DNA of 64,000 nucleotides from positions 2,383,001 to 2,447,000 of the forward strand of contig NZ_CP045851.1 of assembly GCF_009650215.1 (NCBI RefSeq). Direction: 5' to 3'. This DNA is from Actinomarinicola tropica. GTDB taxonomy: Bacteria > Actinomycetota > Acidimicrobiia > Acidimicrobiales > SKKL01. Both the position numbers and the translations under genes were made by a program. Below are positions 50,159-58,305 of this stretch, in pieces. Numbering within the stretch: the first letter of the stretch is position 1; the number at the start of each line of letters is the position of its first letter. Under the pieces are notes generated by a model that was given only the letters and a program-made list of their open reading frames with translations, was not told the DNA's origin and did no database searches.

Positions 50159-50958
50159 AGCTCGAGCGCCTCCACCGACACCATCTCCGGGCCGAGCAGC
50201 TGGCGGCCGAGCTGGCGGAACCACTCGACGTCGCCGGTCGAGAAGAACCGGTGGACGCCCGACCGACGCCGCTCCGGCGCGGCCAGCGCGCCGCCGTCGA
50301 GCAGCCGGCGGATCTCGAACCCCGTCTCGTCGGCCGAGGACACGAGCGTGACGTCCCACCCGACGGCGTCGGAGATGGCCCGGGCCAGGAAGGGGTAGTG
50401 CGTGCAGCCGAGCAGCAGCGCGTCCACCTCGGCCTCCCGGATCGGTGCGAGCAGCCGCTCGGCGAGGATGCGCACCTGCTCGGAGTCGGTCTCGCCCCGC
50501 TCCACGAACTCGACGAAGCCCGGGCACGCGGCGATCGCCGGCACGACCTCGGCGCCGGTCGCCTCGATCGCCAGCTGGTAGGCACCGGACCCGACGGTGC
50601 CGGTCGTGGCGATCACACCGACCCGGCCGGTCGTCGTCGTCCGCACGAGCGATCGGACCCCGGGCTCGATCACGCCGACCACCGGCACGTCGACCAGGTC
50701 CCGCAGCTCGTCGAGCGCGGCCGCAGCCGCGGTGTTGCAGGCGACGACGACCATCTTCACCTCGCAGCGGTCGACGAGGTGGCGGGTGATCTGCTCGGCG
50801 TAGCGACGGACCTCGTCGAGCGGCTTCGACCCGTACGGGTACCGGCCGGTGTCGCCGATGTAGACGAGGTCCTCGGCGGGCAGCAGGTCGATGACGGCGC
50901 GGGCGACGGTGAGGCCGCCGAACCCGCTGTCGAACATCCCGATTGGGCGACCGTCCAC
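50155..50958 (-). CDS. murI: Glutamate racemase
   Basis: Makes D-glutamate for peptidoglycan. 267 residues. Two catalytic Cys in VVVACNTAAAAAL and LLLGCTHYPFLARA; N-terminal signature IGMFDSGFGGLTVARAVIDL and YIGDTGRYPYGSKP. GTG at 50958 follows TAGTCT by 6 nt. Its 3' end overlaps the isochorismatase gene by 4 nt. The neighbourhood with rph, rdgB, cysM and mec resembles Mycobacterium tuberculosis Rv1334-Rv1341 (recalled), where murI also sits between cysM and rph. Confidence 0.95.
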   Translation of the reverse strand: MDGRPIGMFDSGFGGLTVARAVIDLLPAEDLVYIGDTGRYPYGSKPLDEVRRYAEQITRHLVDRCEVKMVVVACNTAAAAALDELRDLVDVPVVGVIEPGVRSLVRTTTTGRVGVIATTGTVGSGAYQLAIEATGAEVVPAIAACPGFVEFVERGETDSEQVRILAERLLAPIREAEVDALLLGCTHYPFLARAISDAVGWDVTLVSSADETGFEIRRLLDGGALAAPERRRSGVHRFFSTGDVEWFRQLGRQLLGPEMVSVEALEL

Positions 50959-50970
50959 CCGCGAAGACTA
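50959..50970 (-). promoter_or_regulatory. Candidate leaderless -10 of murI
   Basis: TAGTCT (50970-50965, minus strand), 6 nt, then GTG at 50958. It sits in the 18-bp gap to the divergent HAD gene. Confidence 0.5.
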
Positions 50971-50976
50971 GGCAGC

Positions 50977-51759
50977 ATGGACGACGAGGCACGCGGCCTG
51001 CTCATCGACATCGATGGTGTCCTGGTGATGTCCTGGCGCCCCCTCCCCGGGGCCGTCGAGGCGCTCGCCGGCCTACGTGACGCCGAGGTGCCGCTGCGCT
51101 TCGCGACCAACACCACCACCCGGACCCGCGACGAGATCGCGGCCACCCTCACGGCGGTCGGGATGCCGGTCCGGTCCGACGAGATCCTGAGCGCCCCGGC
51201 CGCCACCGCCTCGTACCTGCGGGAGCACCACCCCGGCGCCCGTTGCCTCCTCCTCAACGAGGGCGATCTGCGCGCGGACCTCATTGGCGTGCAGCTGGTC
51301 GACACCGGCCAGGTCGACGTGGTCGTCGTGGGCGGGGCGGGCCCGTCCTTCACCTACGAGGCGTTCAACCGGGCCTTCGCCGCGCTCCACGACGGGGCCT
51401 CGCTCGTCGCCATGCACCGCAACCTCACGTGGCGGACGATCGAAGGCCTCCAGCTCGACAGCGGCGGCTTCGTGGGGGCTCTCGAGGAGGCCGCCGACGT
51501 CGAGGCCACCGTCATCGGCAAGCCGTCCGCCGAGTTCTTCGCCGCCGCCGCCCGCGACCTCGGGCTGGCGCCGAGCACGATCACGATGGTCGGCGACGAC
51601 GTGCACAACGACGTCCTCGCCGCGCAGGACGCCGGCATGCGCGGCGTGCTCGTGCGCACCGGCAAGTTCGAGCCCGGCCACCTCGACGGGCTCGAACGCC
51701 GGCCCGACGCCGTGATCGACTCCCTCGGGGATCTCCAGGCGCTGCTCGCCGCCCGCTAG
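50977..51759 (+). CDS. HAD-IIA-type phosphatase (LHPP/NagD-like)
   Basis: 260 residues. Motif [20 protein letters not shown], motif [18 protein letters not shown], motif [19 protein letters not shown] and motif [22 protein letters not shown]. The C2 cap between II and III marks HAD-IIA, with similarity to LHPP-like proteins (TIGR01458). Substrate unknown. ATG at 50977 is separated by only 18 bp from the divergent murI GTG. Followed by thyA 11 nt downstream. Confidence 0.86.
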   Translation: MDDEARGLLIDIDGVLVMSWRPLPGAVEALAGLRDAEVPLRFATNTTTRTRDEIAATLTAVGMPVRSDEILSAPAATASYLREHHPGARCLLLNEGDLRADLIGVQLVDTGQVDVVVVGGAGPSFTYEAFNRAFAALHDGASLVAMHRNLTWRTIEGLQLDSGGFVGALEEAADVEATVIGKPSAEFFAAAARDLGLAPSTITMVGDDVHNDVLAAQDAGMRGVLVRTGKFEPGHLDGLERRPDAVIDSLGDLQALLAAR

Positions 51760-51770
51760 CGTCGCGTGCG
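51757..51770 (+). promoter_or_regulatory. Candidate leaderless -10 of thyA
   Basis: TAGCGT (51757-51762) overlaps the HAD stop codon; 8 nt later comes ATG at 51771. Confidence 0.45.
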
Positions 51771-52565
51771 ATGCGCGCCTACCTCGATCTGCTCCAGAGG
51801 GTCCTCGACGAGGGGGTGGAGCGCACCGACCGCACCGGCACGGGAACGCTCGGGATCTTCGGCCACCAGTACCGGGTCGACCTGTCGGAGCGGTTCCCGC
51901 TGCTGACCACCAAGCGCATCCACGTCCCGTCGGTGGTGCACGAGCTGCTGTGGTTCCTCCGGGGCGACACCAACGTCGCCTACCTGCACGAGCACGGCGT
52001 GACGATCTGGGACGAGTGGGCCGACGACGACGGCGACCTGGGCCCGATCTACGGCCACCAGTGGCGGTCCTGGCCCACCCCGGACGGAGCCACCATCGAC
52101 CAGCTCGGACAGGTCGTCGAGCAGATCCGTCGCGATCCGACCTCCCGTCGCCACGTCGTGAGCGCGTGGAACGTCGCCGACATCGAGCGCATGGCGCTGC
52201 CGCCGTGCCACTGCCTGTTCCAGTTCCACGTCGCCGACGGGCGGCTGTCCTGCCAGCTCTACCAGCGGTCCGCCGACGTCTTCCTCGGCGTGCCGTTCAA
52301 CCTGGCGTCCTACGCGCTCCTGACGGTGCTCGTCGCCTCGGCCACCGGGCTCGAGCCGGGCGAGCTCATCCACACCTTCGGCGACGCCCACCTGTACCTG
52401 AACCACGTCGAGCAGGCCCGGCTCCAGCTGTCCCGGGAGCCGCGCGAGCTGCCCACGCTGCGCCTCGCCCGGCCCGTCGCCGACCTCGCCACCATCAACG
52501 CCGACGACATCGTCATCGAGGGCTACGACCCCCACCCCCGCATCGCGGCGCCCATCGCCGTCTGA
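51771..52565 (+). CDS. thyA: Thymidylate synthase
   Basis: Methylates dUMP to dTMP using methylenetetrahydrofolate. 264 residues, standard length. Catalytic Cys in [35 protein letters not shown] near the N-terminus; [19 protein letters not shown] (Asn region); and C-terminal IAAPIAV, the closing tail. ATG at 51771 with TAGCGT 8 nt upstream. No folA follows: the next gene is convergent, so thyA is separated from dihydrofolate reductase, which often sits beside it. Confidence 0.97.
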   Translation: MRAYLDLLQRVLDEGVERTDRTGTGTLGIFGHQYRVDLSERFPLLTTKRIHVPSVVHELLWFLRGDTNVAYLHEHGVTIWDEWADDDGDLGPIYGHQWRSWPTPDGATIDQLGQVVEQIRRDPTSRRHVVSAWNVADIERMALPPCHCLFQFHVADGRLSCQLYQRSADVFLGVPFNLASYALLTVLVASATGLEPGELIHTFGDAHLYLNHVEQARLQLSREPRELPTLRLARPVADLATINADDIVIEGYDPHPRIAAPIAV

Positions 52566-52569
52566 GGGC

Positions 52570-52584
52570 GGCCGCTCAGCGGCC
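52570..52584. terminator. Short hairpin between thyA and the 52576 gene
   Basis: GGCCGC-TCA-GCGGCC, six perfect G/C pairs; the loop TCA is the stop codon of the 52576 gene. It could end both transcripts. Confidence 0.35.
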
Positions 52585-53289
52585 GGTGCCGCGGAGCTGG
52601 TCGGCGGTCGTCACCGACGTGCGGCCCCGCAGGCACACCGCCATGGCGACCGCAGCGCCGCCGGCGGCCGCGAGGACGAGCCACAGGACGAACAGCGGGT
52701 CGCCGTTCGACGCTCCGGAGCCGAGGTCGTCGGCGTCGCCGCTGGTGGGGGCCGCCGCCCCACCGTCGACGGCGCTGTCCTCATCCGGCGCCAGCATCGT
52801 GTCGGCCTCGGCCTCCTCGGTCGGGCCGAAGCGCACCGGCGAGAGCTCCACCAGGTCGGGCGGTGCTTCTCCGGTCACGACCACGGTGGCGTCGGTGGCG
52901 TCGAACACGATGCCCCGGGCCCAGAACGCCCTCACCCGCGCCTCGCCGGGGAGGATCGAGGGCGGCATGGTGACCTCGACCTCGAACTCGTAGTCGTCGT
53001 CGGCCGAGCCGATGGCGACGAGGGCCGCGACCGGCCCCTGCTCGACCACGATGGCGATGTCCTCGATCGGACGACCGAGCACTCCCTCGCCGTCCGGGGG
53101 CGGGCCCGTGTCGTAGCACTCGTCGCCCCAGGCGGATCCCCGCACGGTGACGGTCCCGCCGGGCTGCACCTCGCCGGCGTCGTACTCGATCGTGGGTCCG
53201 CTGCAGTCCGCTGCGGCCGGGTCGGCGACGAGGAGGGAGGCGCTCAGCGCCAGGAGCGCGAGCGCGAGGAACGGTCGGGTGCGGGTCAC
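52576..53289 (-). CDS. Exported, C-terminally membrane-anchored protein, unknown function
   Basis: 237 residues. Signal peptide FLALALLALSASLLVADPAA, then beta-rich domains (IEYDAGEVQPGGTVTVRGSA resembles an adhesin-like strand) with Cys at DECYDTG, a long Asp/Gly/Ser linker and a C-terminal membrane helix (FVLWLVLAAAGGAAVAMAVC) with a short basic tail. Such anatomy suits a surface protein. The start is uncertain: GTG at 53289 leaves the AGGAGG only 1 nt upstream, too close; no better in-frame start is visible nearby. Confidence 0.7.
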   Translation of the reverse strand: MTRTRPFLALALLALSASLLVADPAAADCSGPTIEYDAGEVQPGGTVTVRGSAWGDECYDTGPPPDGEGVLGRPIEDIAIVVEQGPVAALVAIGSADDDYEFEVEVTMPPSILPGEARVRAFWARGIVFDATDATVVVTGEAPPDLVELSPVRFGPTEEAEADTMLAPDEDSAVDGGAAAPTSGDADDLGSGASNGDPLFVLWLVLAAAGGAAVAMAVCLRGRTSVTTADQLRGTGR

Positions 53290-53347
53290 GCCTCCTTGGA
53301 CGTCGCCCGAGCGGTCTCGGTTCCCGGCCGCCGGCGCGGCCGCGCGA

Positions 53348-54595
53348 TCAGCCCTTCGGCTGGTCCTTCCAGGGGCCGGCGTCGGCGCGGGGTTCCTTCG
53401 GCAGCCCGAGGACGCGCTCACCGATGATGTTGCGCTGCACCTGGGAGGTGCCGGCGTAGATCGTTCCCGGCCGAGCCCCGAGGAAGGAGCGGACGGCCTG
53501 GGCGCTCGACATCTCGCCGCCGGCGAACGCCTGGATCGACGAGCCGCCGACCTCTCCCGTCGGCGCCATCGCCTCCGGACCGAGGATGTCGAGGGCCAGC
53601 TCGGTCACCTTCTTGTGGTACTCGGACCAGAACAGCTTGATGATCGACGCGCCCGGCCCCGGCTGGTTGCCGGCCAGCGCCGAGGTCAGCGACTGCATGC
53701 CCAGGTAGCGCATGATCTCGACCTGGCTGTGGGCCCACGCGAGACGCTGGCGGATGCGGGGGTCGCGGTCGGCGCCCTTCTTCTTCGCCAGCTCGACGAT
53801 GGCGTCGAGCTCGGAGCGGTAGCCGATCGAGAGCACCGTCGAGCGACCGCCCCGCTCGAAGCCGAGGAGGGTGTTGGCGACGGTCCACCCGTTGTTGACC
53901 TCGCCGACGACGTTCTCGCGCGGGGTGCGGGCGTCGGTGAAGAACACCTCGTTGAAGAGGGCCTCGCCCGTCATCTCCTTGATGGGTCGGACCTCGACGC
54001 CGGGCTGGTCCATGGGGACGAGCAGGAACGAGATGCCGGCGTGCTTCGGTGCCGCCGGGTCGGTGCGGGCGAGGACGAAGATCCAGTTGGCGGTGTGGCC
54101 GGACGACGTCCAGATCTTCTGGCCGTTGACGACCCACTCGTCGCCGTCGAGGATCGCCCGGGTGGCGACGTTGGCCAGGTCCGAGCCGGCGTCGGGCTCC
54201 GAGTAGCCCTGGCACCACAGGTCGGTGCCGTCGATGATCCGGGGCAGGAAGTGGCGCTTCTGCTCCTCGGTGCCCCACACGATGAGCGTCGGGCCGATCA
54301 TGCCGATGCCGAACCCGTCGTTGCCCGTCTGGGTCGGCACGTTCGCCTTGGCGAACTCCTCGTTCAGCACGACCTGCTCGATCGGGCTGAGACCGGCGCC
54401 GCCGTACTCCTTCGGCCACGCGACGGCGAGGAGTCCTGCCGACGCGAGCGTCTGGCGCCACTCCTTCACCCACCGGTCCTGCTCGGCCTCCGGCAGGGCA
54501 CCTACGCCCTGCCAGTCGGCGGGCAGGTGCTCGGCGAGGAAGGCCCGGATCTTCTCGCGGTACTCCTCGGCCTCGGCGCTGTAGGTCGGATCCAT
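53348..54595 (-). CDS. Acyl-CoA dehydrogenase
   Basis: 415 residues, FadE-like. N-terminal helical part AEAEEYREKIRAFLAEHLPA; middle: CQGYSEPDAGSDLANVATRA and NGQKIWTSSGHTANW; C-terminal: AGGEMSSAQAVRSFLGARPG and GTSQVQRNIIGERVLGLPKE. Structurally related to the 36005 gene (same C-terminal ERVLGLPKEP) but with a fuller N-terminal domain. Could be part of a heteromeric pair with that gene (inference). GGGGGG 5 nt before ATG at 54595. Upstream cysM is separated by a terminator. Confidence 0.9.
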   Translation of the reverse strand: MDPTYSAEAEEYREKIRAFLAEHLPADWQGVGALPEAEQDRWVKEWRQTLASAGLLAVAWPKEYGGAGLSPIEQVVLNEEFAKANVPTQTGNDGFGIGMIGPTLIVWGTEEQKRHFLPRIIDGTDLWCQGYSEPDAGSDLANVATRAILDGDEWVVNGQKIWTSSGHTANWIFVLARTDPAAPKHAGISFLLVPMDQPGVEVRPIKEMTGEALFNEVFFTDARTPRENVVGEVNNGWTVANTLLGFERGGRSTVLSIGYRSELDAIVELAKKKGADRDPRIRQRLAWAHSQVEIMRYLGMQSLTSALAGNQPGPGASIIKLFWSEYHKKVTELALDILGPEAMAPTGEVGGSSIQAFAGGEMSSAQAVRSFLGARPGTIYAGTSQVQRNIIGERVLGLPKEPRADAGPWKDQPKG

Positions 54596-54670
54596 CGCAT
54601 CCCCCCGGACGCTCTCGACGCCGCGTCAGCAGCGTTCCCCGCCGCTCACCGTAGACCTCGACGCCGAATC

Positions 54671-54707
54671 GCGCGGATCTGTGTCACCCGGCGACACGGA
54701 TCCGCGC
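54671..54707 (-). terminator. Terminator of cysM
   Basis: 15-bp stem with one G-T wobble (54671-54685 with 54693-54707) around the 7-nt loop ACCCGGC. It lies 29 nt past the cysM stop, before the acyl-CoA dehydrogenase start. Confidence 0.75.
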
Positions 54708-54736
54708 CAGAACCCCCGAGGCGTGGCCTGGTCGGC

Positions 54737-55684
54737 TCAGAAGTAGATGATGCGCTCGGCGCGCTCGACGACCTCGTCGATGGGGTCGGTCCAGGCGCCG
54801 GTGGACATGTACTTCCAGCCGCCGTCGGCGACGATGACGACGATCACGCCGTCGTCGATCTTCTCGGCCACCTTGGCCGCACCTGCGAGCGCGGCGCCGG
54901 CGGAGATGCCCGCGAAGATGCCGATCTCACCGAGGCGGCGGAGCCACTCGATCGACTCCTTCGGCCGGACGATGCGCTTGCCGTCGAGCAGCTCGGCGCC
55001 GCCCCACTTGTCGTAGATCGGCGGGATGTAGCCCTCGTCGAGGTTGCGGAGCCCCTCGACCCTCTCCCCCACCGGCGGTTCGATCGCCATGATCTTGACC
55101 GCCGGGTTCTGCTCCTTCAGGTACGTGCCGACGCCCATGAGGGTGCCGCTCGTACCGAGGCCGGCGACGAAGTGGGTGATGTCGGGCACGTCGGCGAGGA
55201 TCTCGGGCCCGGTGGTGTCGTAGTGCGCCTGCGGGTTGGCGTTGTTGGCGTACTGGTAGAGGAACGCCCACTCGGGGTGCTCGTCGGCGAGCTCCTGCGC
55301 TCGGCGCACCGCGCCGTTCGAGCCCTCGGCGCCGGGGGTGGAGATGATGTCGGCGCCGTAGATCTCGAGCAGCTGGCGCCGCTCGACCGAGACGTTCTCC
55401 GGCAGGACGATGGTGATCGGATAGCCCTTCAGGCGGGCGATGGCGGCCAGGGCGATGCCGGTGTTGCCCGACGAGGGCTCGATGATGCGCTGCCCGGGCT
55501 GGAGCGTCCCGTCGCGCTCGGCGTCCTCGATGAGGGCCTTGGCGATGCGGTCCTTCACCGACCCGAAGGGGTTCTGGCCCTCGAGCTTGGCGAGGATCCG
55601 GACGTTCGGGTTCGGGCTCAGCTGGGTGACGTCGACCATCGGCGTGTTGCCGATCAGATCGAGCACCGAGGTGTGCACGGCCAT
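54737..55684 (-). CDS. cysM: CysM-type cysteine synthase
   Basis: PLP-dependent beta-replacement enzyme of 315 residues. PLP Lys in NPFGSVKDRIAKALIE, cofactor loop EPSSGNTGIALAAIARL, VSVERRQLLEIYGADII, and HFVAGLGTSGTLMGVGTYL. The C-terminal VADGGWKYMSTGAW matches mycobacterial CysM rather than CysK. Mycobacterial CysM uses O-phosphoserine and the sulfur-carrier CysO. Mec lies 57 nt upstream, but cysO is not between them. Confidence 0.93.
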   Translation of the reverse strand: MAVHTSVLDLIGNTPMVDVTQLSPNPNVRILAKLEGQNPFGSVKDRIAKALIEDAERDGTLQPGQRIIEPSSGNTGIALAAIARLKGYPITIVLPENVSVERRQLLEIYGADIISTPGAEGSNGAVRRAQELADEHPEWAFLYQYANNANPQAHYDTTGPEILADVPDITHFVAGLGTSGTLMGVGTYLKEQNPAVKIMAIEPPVGERVEGLRNLDEGYIPPIYDKWGGAELLDGKRIVRPKESIEWLRRLGEIGIFAGISAGAALAGAAKVAEKIDDGVIVVIVADGGWKYMSTGAWTDPIDEVVERAERIIYF

Positions 55685-55741
55685 GTCCAGGGGCTCCTCT
55701 CCCAGCAGGGCGCGGGATTGTTGACGAGACAGGTAGGGATT

Positions 55742-56149
55742 CTAACGATCGAGTGGAACGATCGTCTCCTCCGAGATGTTCCCGTCCACGATCCGGTAGC
55801 TGCGGGTGCTCGCCTCGGGGTCCTTCAGCGACACGATGAGGTAGTGCCACGACGGGTCCGGCGCCTGGGCCACGTCGGTCGGCGACGGGTAGGCGGAGGT
55901 GTGCGTGTGGCTGTGCATCACGCCGATGATCTCGAGGCCCTCGGCCTCGGCCACCCGGTCGGCCCGCAGGTGCTCGCGGGGGTCGACGGTGTAGACCTTG
56001 CTCGACGCCGCGACGTTCGTCGTGGGGACGAAGCGGACCACCTCGTCCCCGTCCGCACGGCCGACGAGTAGCCCGCAGGCCTCCTCGGGGAGGCCGGCGA
56101 ACGCGTGGGCGACCATCTCGTCGAGGACGTGCAGCGGCAGGTGGAGCAT
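55742..56149 (-). CDS. mec: Mec-like JAMM metallopeptidase
   Basis: 135 residues, JAB1/MPN/Mov34 fold. Zinc motif H-x-H-x7-S-x2-D is HSHTHTSAYPSPTD, and the catalytic Glu is in LPEEACGLLVG. In mycobacteria Mec removes cysteine from the C-terminus of CysO. Here it lies just before cysM, so an analogous pathway is likely, but its partner CysO is absent between the two. ATG at 56149 has no Shine-Dalgarno; upstream frames are antisense to smpB. Confidence 0.9.
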   Translation of the reverse strand: MLHLPLHVLDEMVAHAFAGLPEEACGLLVGRADGDEVVRFVPTTNVAASSKVYTVDPREHLRADRVAEAEGLEIIGVMHSHTHTSAYPSPTDVAQAPDPSWHYLIVSLKDPEASTRSYRIVDGNISEETIVPLDR

Positions 56150-56201
56150 GACGGCGGAGGCTAGCGGCGGGAACCGGCGCGGCAGCCCGACCGGGGGTCG
56201 G

Positions 56202-56215
56202 TAGCCTCGACCGCC
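56202..56215 (+). promoter_or_regulatory. Candidate leaderless -10 of smpB
   Basis: TAGCCT (56202-56207), 8 nt, then GTG at 56216. Confidence 0.45.
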
Positions 56216-56737
56216 GTGGCCGCAGCCGGGAAGACCCCCAAGAAGGGCGCGAAGAGCGCCGACGATGGCACCAAGGTCATCGCCACGAACCGGCGCGCCC
56301 GGCGGGAGTACGAGATCCTCGACACCGTCGAGGCCGGGCTCGTGCTCCGAGGGTCCGAGGTGAAGTCGCTGCGCGACGCCAAGGTGCAGCTCGCCGAGGG
56401 GTTCGGTCGGATCAAGAACGGCGAGGCGTGGCTCCACGCCGTGCACATCTCGCCGTGGATCTCCACCGGCCTGCACGACCGGATCGACCCCGAGCGCATC
56501 CGCAAGCTGCTGCTCAACAAGCACGAGATCGAGCGTCTCGGCGCCCGCCAGGACCAAGAGCACCTGACGCTCGTCCCGCTGTCGATCTACTTCAAGGGTG
56601 GGCGGGCGAAGGTGGAGCTCGGCCTCGCTCGCGGCCGCAAGGACTGGGACAAGCGCCAGGCCATCGCCCAGCGCGACGCCGACCGCGAGGCCCGCAAGGC
56701 CATGTCGCGCCGCATGAGCGGCAAGGACGCCGTTTAG
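56216..56737 (+). CDS. smpB: SmpB, tmRNA-binding protein
   Basis: Binds tmRNA and positions it in stalled ribosomes. 173 residues with a basic, Lys-rich N-terminal tail before ATNRRARREYEILDTVEAG. Core: GLVLRGSEVKSLRDAKVQLA, LLLNKHEIERLGARQD, LVPLSIYFKGGRAKVELGLA, and C-terminal KRQAIAQRDADREARKAMSR, the helix that enters the mRNA path. The cognate ssrA lies 4.1 kb downstream. GTG at 56216; TAGCCT 8 nt upstream. The 3' end overlaps a convergent gene by 4 nt. Confidence 0.97.
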   Translation: MAAAGKTPKKGAKSADDGTKVIATNRRARREYEILDTVEAGLVLRGSEVKSLRDAKVQLAEGFGRIKNGEAWLHAVHISPWISTGLHDRIDPERIRKLLLNKHEIERLGARQDQEHLTLVPLSIYFKGGRAKVELGLARGRKDWDKRQAIAQRDADREARKAMSRRMSGKDAV

Positions 56738-57777
56738 GGGCCCTGGGCAGCGTCGAGGTCCCGCGTGGTCGGGGCGATGCCGAGCAGGGTGTCGCCGTCG
56801 AGGACGATCGACTCGAGCTCGGCCACGCTGGCGCGATCCAGGGTCACGACGAACGTGTGCGCGGTCACCTCGTGGCCGCACGTGACGTCGTCGACCGGTC
56901 GGAACACCGGCGCGAGCGCGTGGCCCTCGACGGTGAACCCGCGCAGCTCGGGCGGGCACGCGCCGCCTGAGGTCGTGAGCATCAGGACCAGCTGCTCGTC
57001 GAGGTCGAGGGCCGGGGCGGTCTGCCGCTGACCGAGCCCGAGCTCGGCCCAGGTGTCTCGCAGCGTGGCGTCGTCCTCGATCACGCGGAGGTCGCCCGCT
57101 CGGCCCGGAGGAGCCCGACGTACGTCGACGACCTCGAACCCGACGGCCGGGTCGGGCTCGGCCGTGGTGGTCCGCGTCGCCTCGACAACGAGCGCACGAG
57201 CCACCGCGCCCTCGCCCGGCCGCACGTCGAACGCCGGTGGGAGGTCGGCGCGGTGGATGGCGGCGGCGTGGGTCTCCGGCCGGGCGGCGAGGAGGCACAA
57301 CCAGGGACCCTCCGGCTCGCCGAGCCGACCCTCGACGAAGGTCGGCGTCAGCACGCCGTCGTCCCAGTCGAAGCCGCGAAGGTGGTGATCGCAGCGGGGC
57401 ACGTCGTTGGTGAGCGCCACGACCACCCAATGCCGGAAGTCGATCCTCGGCGCCTCCTGGCCCGCGACGGCCTCCCGCCAGGTCGCTGCGTCCTCGATCA
57501 GGCGGACGTCGCCCAGCTCCCCGTCGAGGTCGACCTCGAGCGTCACCGAGACCACCTCGGAGCCGTGTCCCCCCGCCACAGCGCGTCCCGCACCCCGGTC
57601 CTGGCTGGCCGCCGCAGCGACGGCCAGCCCGATGAGCGACGCGACGCACACGAGCGCGAGCGCACGGCGTCGTCGGCGTCGATCGCGCCGACGTCGGCGC
57701 TCGAACAGCGCCAGCGACGCCTCGATGTCGATGCCCGGCGCCAGGGCGCCGAGCTCGTCTCGATCCAGGTCGCTCAC
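56734..57777 (-). CDS. Membrane-anchored probable sigma partner with duplicated extracytoplasmic domain
   Basis: 347 residues. A short cytoplasmic N-terminus with an Arg patch (LALFERRRRRDRRRRRR), one membrane helix (LALVCVASLIGLAVAAAAS), then two copies of a roughly 90-residue domain: GDVRLIEDAATWREA ... FRHWVVVALTND ... HHLRGFDWDDGVLTP and GDLRVIEDDATLRDT ... DEQLVLMLTTSG ... PELRGFTVEGHALAP. Its GTG overlaps the stop of the ECF sigma gene (GTGA at 57774-57777), typical of sigma-anti-sigma pairs, although no zinc-type anti-sigma motif is visible. Function as a sensor is inferred. Confidence 0.78.
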   Translation of the reverse strand: MSDLDRDELGALAPGIDIEASLALFERRRRRDRRRRRRALALVCVASLIGLAVAAAASQDRGAGRAVAGGHGSEVVSVTLEVDLDGELGDVRLIEDAATWREAVAGQEAPRIDFRHWVVVALTNDVPRCDHHLRGFDWDDGVLTPTFVEGRLGEPEGPWLCLLAARPETHAAAIHRADLPPAFDVRPGEGAVARALVVEATRTTTAEPDPAVGFEVVDVRRAPPGRAGDLRVIEDDATLRDTWAELGLGQRQTAPALDLDEQLVLMLTTSGGACPPELRGFTVEGHALAPVFRPVDDVTCGHEVTAHTFVVTLDRASVAELESIVLDGDTLLGIAPTTRDLDAAQGP

Positions 57778-58247
57778 GGGAGCTCCGCCAGCAAGGGGCG
57801 CAACCGGCGCCGCGCGTCGTGGAGAGTCGACTTCACGGTCCCCGGCGCGATGTCCATCGCTGCGGCCACGTCCTCGATGCGGAGGTCTGCCAGGTAGTGG
57901 AGGCACACGGCGAGGCGCATCCGATCCGGCAGCGACGCCACCGCACGGCGCAGGTCGAGCTGGTCGGCGGTCAGGTCGTCGGGGGCGACCGGGCGGATCG
58001 TGGCGAGGATCTCGGCTCGGCGGCGCTGGTTGCGCTGTCCGGTGAGCAGGCGGTTCAGCGCGACCCGCCGCACCCACGCCGCGGGGTCCTCGTAACCGGA
58101 GATCGTCCGCCATCGCCGGTCCGCCTCGATGAAGGCCTCCTGCACCGCGTCGGCGGCGGCCTCAGGATCGAACGCCGTCCCGAGGGCCCGGACCAGCCGC
58201 GGGTACTCCCGCACGAACAGCTCCTCGACCGCGCCCACGCCTCCCAT
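57774..58247 (-). CDS. ECF sigma factor
   Basis: 157 residues. Region 2 has EAAADAVQEAFIEADRRWR and PAAWVRRVALNRLLTGQRN; region 4 has SLPDRMRLAVCLHYLADLRI and EDVAAAMDIAPGTVKSTLHD. No C-terminal extension, unlike the ECF42 at 27985. It lies between two genes for membrane-anchored extracytoplasmic proteins on the same strand: 58306 upstream (58 nt) and 56734 downstream (4-nt overlap). The start may be ATG at 58247 or GTG at 58250; both precede the conserved region by few residues. Confidence 0.88.
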   Translation of the reverse strand: MGGVGAVEELFVREYPRLVRALGTAFDPEAAADAVQEAFIEADRRWRTISGYEDPAAWVRRVALNRLLTGQRNQRRRAEILATIRPVAPDDLTADQLDLRRAVASLPDRMRLAVCLHYLADLRIEDVAAAMDIAPGTVKSTLHDARRRLRPLLAELP

Positions 58248-58305
58248 CACACACCAGTCACGCCCGACCTGCTCGGACGGTTGGGTTGGGGGCGGGGCTC
58301 CGGGC

